64,000 nt of DNA from an uncultured Flavobacteriaceae bacterium (GTDB lineage Bacteria > Bacteroidota > Bacteroidia > Flavobacteriales > Flavobacteriaceae). Each line of letters starts with the position of its first letter. Position 1 is the stretch's first letter. Below are positions 33,699 to 43,863 of this stretch, piece by piece. The DNA is taken from the NCBI GenBank assembly GCA_947502975.1, contig CANNBV010000003.1:496001-560000 (forward strand), in the 5' to 3' direction. The notes beneath the pieces are model-generated. The model saw only the letters and a program-made list of their open reading frames with translations. It did no database searches and was not told the DNA's origin. A program made the translations under genes and the position numbers.

Positions 33699-36494
33699 TT
33701 GGCAATTCAAAAACCGAGCCATACTTTTACAAAAATACATTTAAAAGCGTTGCGTACAAACCAATTTAAAATACTTTTTGCATTGAGTTTTACAGTGTTT
33801 ATCAACACTTTTAGCTTCGCTCAAGATATTCCAAAAAAGGGAGAACCAATAGACCCTAAGCCTGAAAAAAAGTTAGATACAGTTGTTAAAACTAAAGACA
33901 GTATTTTAAAACTAGAACTTCCTGAAGCCATAAAAGACTCTACTGTTGTAGATTCTATTAAGCCTCAAAAAAAAGAATTTCTAGACAATATTGTAATCTA
34001 TAAAGCCACTGATTATACATCATTAAACCAAAGAAAACAAAAATTATACCTCTACAATGAAGCTGAAATAACTTATGGTGATTTAAATATAAAGGCTGGC
34101 GATATTACCATTGATTATGCAAAGAATGAAGTTTATGCTAGAGGAATTGTTGATTCTACGGGAACATACATCCAAGCTCCTGTATTTGATCAAGGCGGAA
34201 ACGTAGTGAAGCCTGACTCTATTTTATTCAATACAAAGTCCCAAAAAGCCCTAATTTATAATAGTATTACAGAACAAGGTGAAGGTACAGTAATAGCCAA
34301 GGTTACTAAAAAAGAAAATGATTCTGTTTACTTTATTAAAGATGCAAAGTACACCACTGCTGAGGATTTAGAAGACCCTGAATATTATATTTTGCTCAAA
34401 AGAGCTAAGATTGTTCCAAAGAAAAAGATTGTTACGGGGCCTGCACAAATGTATATTTACAATGTACCAACTCCAATATGGATGCCTTTTAGTTTCTTCC
34501 CACAAAGACCAGCTAACACTGCCGCTTCTGGAGTATTAATACCAACATTTGGAGAACAGAATGATCGTGGTTATTTTCTCCAGAATGGTGGATATTATTT
34601 TGCTATCAGCCCCCATGTGGACCTCGCTCTAATGGGTGATTATTATACTAATGGAAGCTACGGTGTAAGAGGTGAAAGTACTTATGTGCTTAGATATAAA
34701 TTTCGAGGAAATTTTGGATTTAGATATGAAAACCTAATTACTAGCGAACGTGGTTTTCCTGATTATGCAAAAACCACAGTATACAATTTAAGGTGGACAC
34801 ATAGTCAAGATGCAAAAGCTAGCCCAAACTCTAGGTTTACTGCCTCAGTGAATTTGGGAAGTAGTACATTTTTTAGAGCTTCTCTTAACCAAGCAACTAC
34901 TGGTGCTTTTTTAAATAATACTTTAGCATCATCTGTATCGTATTCCAAGACGTTTCAGGGAGAACCTCAAGTTGATTTCAGTGTTACTGCCACACATTCG
35001 CAGAATACTCAAACTCAGCAAATAAATATGACCCTTCCAACGTTTCAAGGAAATATGGGGCGTATATTTCCTTTTGCGCCAAAATCAGGATCAAAAAAAG
35101 GGATTCTTCAAAATATAAACTTTCAATACAACGTTCGTGGAGAAAATAGAATTCAAACTACCGATTCTCTATTCTTCAAAAAAGAAATGTTTGATGATGC
35201 AAAAGCAGGTTTTCAGCATTCTATTCCACTTAGTACTAATTTTAAAGTGTTTAAACATTTTAGTGTAAGTGCTAGTACTAATTTTAATGAAGTATGGACG
35301 TTTAACACCATAGATAGAAGATTTGATATTGACACTAGGGAAACCATAACCGATACCATAAGAGGTTTTGATTCTTATAGAACTTACAATTTTAGTACGA
35401 GCATTGGTACTACTATTTATGGTATGTTTAATTTTGAAAAAAAGGGTGAAGACAAGAAATTAAAGGCTATAAGACATGTAATGCGTCCTTCCATAAGCTA
35501 TAATATTAACCCAGCATTTGATAAATACTACGATTCTTATGAAGGTGATTTTATAATTGATGCAGATGGTACCACAAACACACAAAGAGAAATTGAGGAG
35601 TTTACCCGTTTCGAACAGAGTTTATTTGGCACTCCAAACAAAAGGTTTTCTAGCTCCATGGGAATTTCTCTTTCAAATAACTTTGAAGCCAAAGTCAGAG
35701 ATAAAGACACTACTAAAACCGACCCGAAAAAAATAAAATTACTTAATAATCTTAATTTTTCTACAGCTTATAACTTCGCTGGCGATTCTCTTCAATGGAG
35801 TCCAGTAAGAATGAATGGTGGTACACAGTTTTTTGATAATAAATTAAGTGTCAATTTTAATGCTACACTTGACCCATATGCTCTGGATAATAACAACAGA
35901 AGAATTAATAAATTTAATGTAGATAATGGTGGTAGTCTATTTAGACTTACCAATGCTAGTCTAAATGCCAGTTACAGCCTTTCTGGTGGGTCTGGGGATA
36001 ATAAAAAAGATACTGAACGAGATGCCAGTACTGAAGAGAATTTACGAAACGGTGGTCGTGCGGATGATTTATTTGGACGTTCTGACGATTTTACAAGTAA
36101 CCGCTTTAATCGAGATGCTGAAAAAGATAAGAAAGATAAGGATGATGAGTTTTACAATTTTAAGATTCCTTGGAGTTTAAGGTTAGCCTATGCTGTTAAT
36201 TATTCTAACCAAAGACGAAATAGTGAGATATCATCACATTCTTTAATGTTTTCTGGAGATATTGAGCTATCACCGAAATGGTCTGTTGGCGGATCTTCTG
36301 GATACGATTTCAAAAATCATGGTTTTACTTTTACGCAATTGCGTTTTGAGCGGGATTTATTAAGTTGGCGTTTGAATTTTAGCTGGGTACCGTTTAGTTC
36401 TAGAAGTTCTTGGAATTTCTTTATTGGTATCAAATCTAATATACTTAAAGATTTAAAATACGAGCAACGTAGACAACCAGACCAAACTTTATAG
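33699..36494 (+). CDS. lptD: LptD-like LPS assembly outer-membrane protein
   Basis: A 931-aa beta-barrel protein of the LptD/OstA family as found in Bacteroidota, which inserts lipopolysaccharide into the outer leaflet. The OstA-like N-terminal part (about 90-180: ITYGDLNIKAGDITIDYAKNE) is followed by the barrel (about 220-931), with IYNVPTPIWMPFSFFPQ as an entry motif. No ATG starts this frame near the N-terminus. The first option is TTG 33699, giving a 42-residue leader; TTG 33750 would give the more compact signal RTNQFKILFALSFTVFINTFSFAQ in outline. A TAATTTTG promoter-like motif overlaps the first TTG. Divergent from the amidase gene. Confidence 0.87.
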   Translation: MAIQKPSHTFTKIHLKALRTNQFKILFALSFTVFINTFSFAQDIPKKGEPIDPKPEKKLDTVVKTKDSILKLELPEAIKDSTVVDSIKPQKKEFLDNIVIYKATDYTSLNQRKQKLYLYNEAEITYGDLNIKAGDITIDYAKNEVYARGIVDSTGTYIQAPVFDQGGNVVKPDSILFNTKSQKALIYNSITEQGEGTVIAKVTKKENDSVYFIKDAKYTTAEDLEDPEYYILLKRAKIVPKKKIVTGPAQMYIYNVPTPIWMPFSFFPQRPANTAASGVLIPTFGEQNDRGYFLQNGGYYFAISPHVDLALMGDYYTNGSYGVRGESTYVLRYKFRGNFGFRYENLITSERGFPDYAKTTVYNLRWTHSQDAKASPNSRFTASVNLGSSTFFRASLNQATTGAFLNNTLASSVSYSKTFQGEPQVDFSVTATHSQNTQTQQINMTLPTFQGNMGRIFPFAPKSGSKKGILQNINFQYNVRGENRIQTTDSLFFKKEMFDDAKAGFQHSIPLSTNFKVFKHFSVSASTNFNEVWTFNTIDRRFDIDTRETITDTIRGFDSYRTYNFSTSIGTTIYGMFNFEKKGEDKKLKAIRHVMRPSISYNINPAFDKYYDSYEGDFIIDADGTTNTQREIEEFTRFEQSLFGTPNKRFSSSMGISLSNNFEAKVRDKDTTKTDPKKIKLLNNLNFSTAYNFAGDSLQWSPVRMNGGTQFFDNKLSVNFNATLDPYALDNNNRRINKFNVDNGGSLFRLTNASLNASYSLSGGSGDNKKDTERDASTEENLRNGGRADDLFGRSDDFTSNRFNRDAEKDKKDKDDEFYNFKIPWSLRLAYAVNYSNQRRNSEISSHSLMFSGDIELSPKWSVGGSSGYDFKNHGFTFTQLRFERDLLSWRLNFSWVPFSSRSSWNFFIGIKSNILKDLKYEQRRQPDQTL

Positions 36495-36534
36495 CTACTT
36501 TTATTACTCCATTTAATTATTAAACTCATATTAA

Positions 36535-36915
36535 ATGAAAAAAATTATTACTACTGATAAAGCACCAACCCCGTTAGGTCCATATAATCAAGCTGTTTTA
36601 AGCGGAAATACGTTGTACATATCTGGACAAATCGCAATTAATCCTGAAACAAATGAGTTGGTTTTAGATGATATTACATCCGAAACCTTACAAGTAATGC
36701 GCAATTTAAATGCTGTTTTAGAAGCAGCAAATTACACCTTTAATGATGTTGTAAAATCTTCAATATTTATTAGCAACATGGATGATTTTGCAGCTATTAA
36801 CGATGTATATGGAAACTTTTTTGATGACACTACTGCTCCAGCAAGAGAAACAGTTCAAGTGGCCAGACTTCCAAAACATGTAAATGTTGAAATTAGTATG
36901 ATAGCCGTAAAGTAA
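36535..36915 (+). CDS. ridA: RidA-family enamine/imine deaminase
   Basis: A 126-aa cytoplasmic protein of the RidA/YjgF/UK114 family. Signature segments: APTPLGPYNQAVLSGNTLYISGQ, and the C-terminal APARETVQVARLPKHVNVEI containing the conserved Arg that binds the substrate carboxylate. It hydrolyses reactive enamine/imine intermediates released by pyridoxal-phosphate enzymes such as threonine dehydratase. Length is normal. It follows LptD by 40 bases and its stop is three bases from the stop of the opposing histidine kinase. Confidence 0.95.
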   Translation: MKKIITTDKAPTPLGPYNQAVLSGNTLYISGQIAINPETNELVLDDITSETLQVMRNLNAVLEAANYTFNDVVKSSIFISNMDDFAAINDVYGNFFDDTTAPARETVQVARLPKHVNVEISMIAVK

Positions 36916-36918
36916 ATT

Positions 36919-38361
36919 CTAGGAAACTCGGTCTTCTTTTTTTAATGTATACTTTCTTAAGACACCACTAAGCTTTTCATTATCTATCGGTTTTGCTAGA
37001 AATTCATCTACTCCTGCTTCTTTTGCCTTTTTTATATCTTCCTCAAAAGCACTAGCAGAAACAGCAATTATTGGAATATTGTTTTTAGCGTACTTATCAG
37101 AATTTTTTATGATTTTTGTGGCCTCATAGCCATTAATCTTTGGCATATAAATATCCATAAAAATCATATCATAATTAATCACTTTATATAAGTTCACAGC
37201 ATCTAAGCCGTTAGTAACAAAGGTGCACTCAGCACCATGTTGTTCCAATAAAAATTTAATAACTTTTTGATTCATTATGTTGTCTTCTGCCACTAACACA
37301 CTAAATCTATAATCAAATTTATTAAGCAAAACAGGTGTTTCCTTTGGTGGCTCTTCTATAACATTTAATGTTTTTTGTAACTGTAAACTAAAATAAAATG
37401 TAGAACCTTCATTTTCCTTACTTTCAAACTTTAACTCACTCCCCATAAGCTCAATAAGCTTCTTTGTCACAGAAAGACCAATACCTGAACCTCTATAATG
37501 CTTTAAATCATTAGAATGTCTATCTTCAAAGTTACTAAAGGCATGTTCTTGTTCGTAATCACTCATCCCAATACCAGAATCTTTAACATAAAAGGAAACC
37601 ACTTGAAGATCATCATAAGTAACCGTATGATCAATTGTTACAGAGATTTTACCTGTATTTGTGAATTTTATAGCATTGTTAACTAAGTTGATAAGTACTT
37701 GTTGAATTTTACCAATATCTCCTAATAATAAGAAATCATTTTTTTTATCGATTGAAAACTTAAATTCAAAGTCTAAACCTTTTTCCCAAGCTTGATATTC
37801 AAATATTTTAAAAAGCTTAGTTAAATCTGATTCTAAACTAATAGGAACAGGTTCTAATTTTAAATCTACATCAACACCCTTTGAGTTGTTTAAAATCATA
37901 TTAATGAGCTGAAGTAAATGTTCAGACGAATACTCCGCAATTTCAACTTGTGCTTTTTGGTCTAAATCAAGATCTGTGTTTTTAAGCATGCGAACCATTC
38001 CTAAAATGGTGCTTAAAGGAATTCTAATTTCATGACTAATATTTTCTAAATAAATAGATTTATGTTCGGAAGATTCTATAGCCTTCTCTAATTCAATCTC
38101 TAACGTGTTAACTTTATCATTTAGATAAGATTCTACCACGTCATTATCCATTTGAGAATTGATTGTATATAACAACGCTATAGTAACTACAATTAAAAGA
38201 ATAAAAAGGAGTAATGCAAACGTAGAAAAGTAATTAGAATTATCTGGGATATTTTTACCAACAAAAAACAAAACCCCTAGGGTGAAGATTCCTAAGAAAG
38301 AACCAATGGTCCATAGCTTTAATCCTATTTTCGATTTTGGGGGGAATTTCATCGCTAACAA
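36919..38361 (-). CDS. Hybrid sensor histidine kinase/response regulator
   Basis: A 480-aa membrane protein. Two N-terminal helices (about 15-34 and 45-66) flank a very short external loop, so it has no obvious periplasmic sensor. A coiled coil (about 75-100) leads to the HisKA domain with phospho-acceptor H110 in NISHEIRIPLSTILGMV. The ATPase domain has the N box (INLVNNAIKFTNTG), G1 (VKDSGIGMS) and G2 (YRGSGIGLSVTKKLI). A receiver domain follows with D403 in IFMDIYMPKINGYEA and a conserved Lys near EFLAKPID. No output domain or partner gene is adjacent. ATG 38352 is an alternative start three residues downstream. Confidence 0.93.
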   Translation of the reverse strand: MLAMKFPPKSKIGLKLWTIGSFLGIFTLGVLFFVGKNIPDNSNYFSTFALLLFILLIVVTIALLYTINSQMDNDVVESYLNDKVNTLEIELEKAIESSEHKSIYLENISHEIRIPLSTILGMVRMLKNTDLDLDQKAQVEIAEYSSEHLLQLINMILNNSKGVDVDLKLEPVPISLESDLTKLFKIFEYQAWEKGLDFEFKFSIDKKNDFLLLGDIGKIQQVLINLVNNAIKFTNTGKISVTIDHTVTYDDLQVVSFYVKDSGIGMSDYEQEHAFSNFEDRHSNDLKHYRGSGIGLSVTKKLIELMGSELKFESKENEGSTFYFSLQLQKTLNVIEEPPKETPVLLNKFDYRFSVLVAEDNIMNQKVIKFLLEQHGAECTFVTNGLDAVNLYKVINYDMIFMDIYMPKINGYEATKIIKNSDKYAKNNIPIIAVSASAFEEDIKKAKEAGVDEFLAKPIDNEKLSGVLRKYTLKKEDRVS

Positions 38362-38418
38362 TTAGATAATTATTAAATATACGAAAGAATATGAATTAAT
38401 GGCTCTTATCAAAAATAA

Positions 38419-38450
38419 TTTCGATTACAGGAATTAAAACTTTAATTTTG
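38419..38450 (+). promoter_or_regulatory. Candidate guaC promoter
   Basis: TAATTTTG at 38443-38450 fits the Bacteroidota -7 consensus; TTTC at 38419-38422, 20 bases upstream, is one mismatch from TTTG. The predicted RNA start is about 15 bases before the ATG at 38474. Placement is good; the -33 match is imperfect. Confidence 0.4.
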
Positions 38451-38473
38451 AATTTAACTAAAATGACAGATTA

Positions 38474-39514
38474 ATGCGCATTGAATATGATATTAAGTTA
38501 GGCTTTAAAGATGTGATGATTCGGCCTAAACGATCTACATTAAAAAGCAGAAAAGAGGTGAGCTTAGAACGCACCTTCAAATTTTTGCATAGCCCACTAA
38601 CATGGTCTGGAATACCAATTATAGCCGCTAATATGGACACAGTTGGCACATTTGAAATGGCTAATGCGCTCTCACAAGAAAAGCTCTTTACAACCATACA
38701 CAAACATTATGATACTAAAGCTTGGACAAGCTTTTTAAATAGTTCTCAAAATAATATTGAAAACTTTATAGCCATCAGTACAGGTATTGGAGAACAAGAT
38801 GCCATACGTCTCGCAAATAACATAAAAGCAAATCCGAAATTACAATATATCTGTATTGATGTTGCAAATGGTTACTCTGAATATTTTGCCGATTTTGTAA
38901 AGCAAACACGGCATACTTATCCAGATAAAGTTATTATTGCTGGAAATGTTGTAACTGGAGAAATGGTTGAAGAACTATTACTATCTGGGGCTGATATCGT
39001 AAAAGTTGGAATTGGGCCAGGCTCAGTATGTACAACCCGTGTTAAGACTGGTGTTGGATACCCTCAACTCTCAGCCATCATAGAATGTGCGGATGCAGCT
39101 CATGGATTAGGCGGACAAATTATTAGCGACGGTGGCTGCACAACTCCTGGTGATGTTGCCAAAGCATTTGGAGCTGGTGCTGATTTTGTTATGCTAGGCG
39201 GCATGTTGGCTGGACATGACGAAAGTGGTGGAGAAACCATAGAAAAAGATGGTGAAAAATTCAAACAGTTTTATGGTATGAGTTCTTCAACTGCAATGGA
39301 TAAACACTCAGGTGGCGTAGCTGATTATAGAGCCAGTGAAGGCAAATCTGTTGAGGTTCCTTATCGTGGCAATGTAAGAAATACTATTAAAGATATATTG
39401 GGCGGTTTACGCAGTACGTGCACTTATGTTGGAGCCTCAAGATTAAAGGAATTAACCAAACGTACAACATTTATTAGGGTTGCTGAACAGGAAAATAGAA
39501 TTTATACCAAATAG
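38474..39514 (+). CDS. guaC: GMP reductase
   Basis: A 346-aa cytoplasmic TIM-barrel enzyme of the IMPDH/GMPR family. It converts GMP to IMP with NADPH, releasing ammonia, and so balances purine pools. The absence of a CBS domain pair, the length and the opening [20 protein letters not shown] identify GMPR rather than IMP dehydrogenase. Motifs: [27 protein letters not shown], catalytic C186 in [11 protein letters not shown], and [20 protein letters not shown] with [12 protein letters not shown]. It is a single gene, converging on the ABC ATPase gene with five bases between stops. Confidence 0.95.
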   Translation: MRIEYDIKLGFKDVMIRPKRSTLKSRKEVSLERTFKFLHSPLTWSGIPIIAANMDTVGTFEMANALSQEKLFTTIHKHYDTKAWTSFLNSSQNNIENFIAISTGIGEQDAIRLANNIKANPKLQYICIDVANGYSEYFADFVKQTRHTYPDKVIIAGNVVTGEMVEELLLSGADIVKVGIGPGSVCTTRVKTGVGYPQLSAIIECADAAHGLGGQIISDGGCTTPGDVAKAFGAGADFVMLGGMLAGHDESGGETIEKDGEKFKQFYGMSSSTAMDKHSGGVADYRASEGKSVEVPYRGNVRNTIKDILGGLRSTCTYVGASRLKELTKRTTFIRVAEQENRIYTK

Positions 39515-39519
39515 AGTGT

Positions 39520-40743
39520 CTATTTTACTTTTGAAATCTTACCAATGGACCCCATTTCACTAGGAAATAACTCATATATAAAATCTGGATTAATATAGTC
39601 TTCTTTTCTGTGAGACACATAAATTATTGAAGTATTACTTTCTTTAGCTATTTTATTGACAAGCTCAGAAAATATTAGTGCGTCTTGATCATCCAATCCA
39701 TTTGTAGGCTCATCCAAAATAAGTAGTGGTGGGTGTTTTACCATTGCTCGCGCTATCAATACCAGACGTTTATGACCACTAGATAAAAAATGAAAACTTT
39801 TATCTTTTATGTGAGTCATATTTAATAGTGCTATCCATTGCCTAGCAATTTTAAGCTGTACATCTGTGGGGTATTTATAGAGACCAATAGAATCTAGAAA
39901 ACCAGAAACAATCATACTTTCAATTGTGTCTCTACGCTTAAAGCCTCGCAACATTTCTGATGAATAAAAACCAATGTGCTTTTTAATGTCCCAAACTGTC
40001 TCACCGTTACCTTTTTTCATACCAAACAACGTCATGTCTTGCATATAACCTTTAGGATTATCGCCAGAAATTAAAGAAAGAATAGTACTTTTTCCCGACC
40101 CATTGGGCCCGATAAGCTGCCAAAATTCATTTGATTTTATTTCCCAAGAAACACCTTTTAAAATTGGTCTTTCTCCGTAACTAAGGTTCAAATTGCGTAG
40201 AGAAATTAATATATCGAACGTTCCGAACTCTAATTTATAAGGGCGTGGTAGAGCATTGATAAAATATGTATTATCTTTTACTTTTGCGTTTTTATAACGT
40301 TTTAAATGATTGCCCTCTACAGTGTATACTTCATTAATAAATGGTAGAAAGTCTCGTTTTCGTGTGGCAATTTGAATAATTTGTGTGTCTCTAGATATTT
40401 CAGCTAATACATGTTGAATTTTAGATTGTGTCTCAATATCCAAACAATCGAATACACTATCTAAAATAAGGTAATCTGGAAGTGTATTAGACAATATATG
40501 ATTTAAAAGTGCTCGCTTTCGCTCTCCTTCAGATGAATTCTTTAAGCTATTGTGTGAATCAGTTTGGACATTAAAACGCCCGTGACGTAATTCTTCTTCG
40601 ATATACCTATTAATTGTAATCTCAGAAAAAATGGCACCTTTCACAGATGCCAATTCGGGAAAGTATCTACCAGAAGTTATATCTTTTATAAGTTGTGTTT
40701 TATTGTCATTATTTGAAATATAAACTACACTATGCTTAGACAC
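39520..40743 (-). CDS. Two-domain ABC ATPase, ModF-like, with degenerate first domain
   Basis: A 407-aa cytoplasmic protein with two ABC domains in tandem. The first (about 1-165) has a recognisable signature and Walker B (SSEGERKRALLNHILSNTLP, YLILDSVFDCLD) but I see no Walker A motif, so it probably cannot hydrolyse ATP by itself. The second (about 175-400) is complete: Walker A IGPNGSGKSTILSLISGDNP, signature LSSGHKRLVLIARAM, Walker B LLILDEPTNGLDD, and the switch His in IYVSHRKED. The layout resembles ModF/YlmA-type proteins. No membrane permease gene is adjacent, so a transport role is not shown. It follows the BadF-like kinase gene on the same strand by 23 bases. Confidence 0.88.
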   Translation of the reverse strand: MSKHSVVYISNNDNKTQLIKDITSGRYFPELASVKGAIFSEITINRYIEEELRHGRFNVQTDSHNSLKNSSEGERKRALLNHILSNTLPDYLILDSVFDCLDIETQSKIQHVLAEISRDTQIIQIATRKRDFLPFINEVYTVEGNHLKRYKNAKVKDNTYFINALPRPYKLEFGTFDILISLRNLNLSYGERPILKGVSWEIKSNEFWQLIGPNGSGKSTILSLISGDNPKGYMQDMTLFGMKKGNGETVWDIKKHIGFYSSEMLRGFKRRDTIESMIVSGFLDSIGLYKYPTDVQLKIARQWIALLNMTHIKDKSFHFLSSGHKRLVLIARAMVKHPPLLILDEPTNGLDDQDALIFSELVNKIAKESNTSIIYVSHRKEDYINPDFIYELFPSEMGSIGKISKVK

Positions 40744-40766
40744 AACTTACTATATTTTATAAAACC

Positions 40767-41627
40767 TTATAAATTTTGTGTGTGAAAAGGCACTAATCCA
40801 TCAATAGGCCTACGCTCAAAACTCCCTACTTTAAAGCCCATTTCTTCAGCAACTTCCTCTATCTCTTTTCTAGAAAAATATGCTATTGAACCTGCGAAAT
40901 GCACAGGAACTGTTTTCAGTTCTTCTTTAAATTGCATAATCATATTCCTAGCAAAAACACGTATACCTTCCTTAATAAGTTCTACAATATATTCTGAGTC
41001 TTTCTGAAGAAACATAAATTCAGCAAAATCGGCTAGATATGCATTAGGACTTGGTTGTTTATACAGATTATACTTAATAAAATCAGAATCCATATTGTAT
41101 TTAGCGCCAAAAGCAATTCTAACATTTTCTGGCATATGGTTAAAGTAGTAATCTCTAATTAATTGTTTCCCATAGTAATTTCCAGAAGCATCATCCATCA
41201 ATATATAGCCTAAAGAATTAACACGTTGATGTAACTTTTCACCATCAAAATAACTACAATTAGAACCTGTACCCATGATACAAACTACAGCTGCTTCTTT
41301 TGGATGACTAATAGTAGCATAAACTGCAGCTAGTGTATCTTCATTTACAGAAACCTCAGCATTAGGAAAAATATCTTCAAGTACTTCTTTTAACATTTCT
41401 CTCGGATTTTCTGTACCACAGCCAGCACCATAGAAAAAAATGTGAGTTACCTTAGCGCTATTAGATATGAGTTCCTCGCTTTTATTAATTGTTTTGTAAA
41501 GTTTTCTTTCGCTTAATATTGCAGGATTTAGCCCTTTAGTACGCACCTTTGGCATTACTTTATTCCCGTTACTATCTACAGCCAACCAATCAGACTTTGT
41601 AGAACCGCTGTCAACAATTAAAATCAT
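40767..41627 (-). CDS. BadF/BadG-type ATPase, N-acetylglucosamine-kinase-like
   Basis: Start taken at ATG 41627 (286 aa), since MILIVDSGSTKSDWLAV is the usual phosphate-1 loop at the N-terminus; an upstream ATG at 41675 adds 16 hydrophobic residues and overlaps the terminator hairpin. The ASKHA-fold protein shows DSGSTKSDW (phosphate 1), IMGTGSNCSYFDG (phosphate 2), and VHFAGSIAYFSRKEIEEV (adenosine site). Relatives phosphorylate N-acetylglucosamine or activate 2-hydroxyacyl dehydratases; with no dehydratase nearby, sugar kinase is more likely. It follows gapA on the same strand, after a hairpin that could limit read-through. Substrate is inferred. Confidence 0.88.
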   Translation of the reverse strand: MILIVDSGSTKSDWLAVDSNGNKVMPKVRTKGLNPAILSERKLYKTINKSEELISNSAKVTHIFFYGAGCGTENPREMLKEVLEDIFPNAEVSVNEDTLAAVYATISHPKEAAVVCIMGTGSNCSYFDGEKLHQRVNSLGYILMDDASGNYYGKQLIRDYYFNHMPENVRIAFGAKYNMDSDFIKYNLYKQPSPNAYLADFAEFMFLQKDSEYIVELIKEGIRVFARNMIMQFKEELKTVPVHFAGSIAYFSRKEIEEVAEEMGFKVGSFERRPIDGLVPFHTQNL

Positions 41628-41645
41628 AAGTATGTTGTATAAAAA

Positions 41646-41690
41646 AACTCCACAGACTACTGTGCTAAAACACAATAACTCTGTGGAGTT
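41646..41690 (-). terminator. Terminator after gapA
   Basis: AACTCCACAG (41646-41655) and CTGTGGAGTT (41681-41690) form a perfect 10-bp stem; within the loop TGTG/CACA can also pair. Read leftwards it is followed by a T run (plus 41641-41647 is all A). It lies just after the gapA stop and before the BadF-like gene. Confidence 0.82.
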
Positions 41691-41711
41691 ATTAGTAATT
41701 TAAATCTCTAT

Positions 41712-42731
<1,020 letters not shown>

Positions 42732-43718
42732 TTATGTGCTCATGATGTCTGAGACACGAAGTAATTCTAAGTTAATTTTTGATTTTCCTTTGATGGCTTT
42801 ATCTAAAGGTGTTAATTCCATAACATTATTCTTTAAACCAACCATGTAATTTGTTTTTCCTTCCATAAGAGATTCAACTGCCTTCACCCCCATTCTACTT
42901 GCAAGAACCCTGTCAAAACAAGATGGTGACCCCCCACGTTGCATATGTCCTAAAACAGATACTCTAACATCGTAACCTTCCATGTTTTCATCAACATATT
43001 CCTTAAGTTCGAAAATATTTTTACCAATCTTATCACCTTCAGCAACAATTACGATACTCGATGATTTTCCTGATTTCCTACTTTTATTTAATGACTCTAC
43101 CAAACGGTCTAACCCTAAATCTTCTTCTGGAATCAAAATCTCTTCTGCCCCACCAGCTATACCGACATTTAGTGCTATATGCCCAACATCTCGTCCCATC
43201 ACTTCTATAAAAAATAATCTATTATGAGAGCTAGCCGTATCTCTAATCTTATCTATGGCTTCAACTACTGTATTTTGCGCAGTATCAAACCCTAAGGTGT
43301 GTGAAGTTCCATAAATATCATTATCAATTGTACCTGGAATACCCATTACTGGAAAATCAAATTCCTCATTGAAAATCATAGCTCCTGTAAATGTACCATC
43401 ACCACCAATAGCTACTAATGCATCAATCTCTGCTTTAATCAATTGATCAAATGCTTTTTTTCGACCTTCTTTTGTTCTAAACTCTTTAGATCGTGCAGAT
43501 TTTAGTATGGTTCCCCCTTTATTGATAATACCTTTTACACTTCGAGGGCCCATAACTTCAAAATCTCCTGCCATCATGCCTTCATATCCTCTGTAAACAC
43601 CAATACATTCTATATTATGATAGGCGCAAACTCTTACTACTGAGCGCACTGCAGCATTCATACCTGGAGAATCACCTCCTGAAGTAAAAACACCTATTTT
43701 CTTAATTTTTCTTGACAT
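42732..43718 (-). CDS. pfkA: ATP-dependent 6-phosphofructokinase
   Basis: A 328-aa cytoplasmic enzyme that phosphorylates fructose 6-phosphate to the 1,6-bisphosphate. Motifs: GVFTSGGDSPGMNAAVRSVV (ATP site), GGDGTFTGA with a glycine that marks ATP as donor rather than pyrophosphate, the catalytic D132 in GTIDNDI, EVMGRDVGHIA and the GHMQRGGSPSCFDRVLASRMG segment. Length matches bacterial PfkA. It is the first gene of the pfkA-gapA unit. Upstream (43751-43786) is a pair of direct repeats that may bind a regulator. Confidence 0.97.
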   Translation of the reverse strand: MSRKIKKIGVFTSGGDSPGMNAAVRSVVRVCAYHNIECIGVYRGYEGMMAGDFEVMGPRSVKGIINKGGTILKSARSKEFRTKEGRKKAFDQLIKAEIDALVAIGGDGTFTGAMIFNEEFDFPVMGIPGTIDNDIYGTSHTLGFDTAQNTVVEAIDKIRDTASSHNRLFFIEVMGRDVGHIALNVGIAGGAEEILIPEEDLGLDRLVESLNKSRKSGKSSSIVIVAEGDKIGKNIFELKEYVDENMEGYDVRVSVLGHMQRGGSPSCFDRVLASRMGVKAVESLMEGKTNYMVGLKNNVMELTPLDKAIKGKSKINLELLRVSDIMST

Positions 43719-43750
43719 TTAATCCTTTATTATGAGGTAAAATTACTAAA

Positions 43751-43786
43751 CATAAATCATATTTTTATAACATAAGTCATATTTTA
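43751..43786. repeat. Direct repeats CATAARTCATATTTTWA upstream of pfkA
   Basis: CATAAATCATATTTTTA at 43751-43767 and CATAAGTCATATTTTAA at 43771-43787 are offset by exactly 20 bases, about two helical turns. They lie 33-68 bases before the pfkA ATG. No TAnnTTTG element was seen there. They could be binding half-sites controlling glycolysis genes, or chance in AT-rich DNA. Confidence 0.4.
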
Positions 43787-43863
43787 ATCATTTAATAAAA
43801 CTACAACGTTTTAGTTAACAATAAAGCGCGAATTGTTAACAACAAAGATGGTTGAAAACTGTT

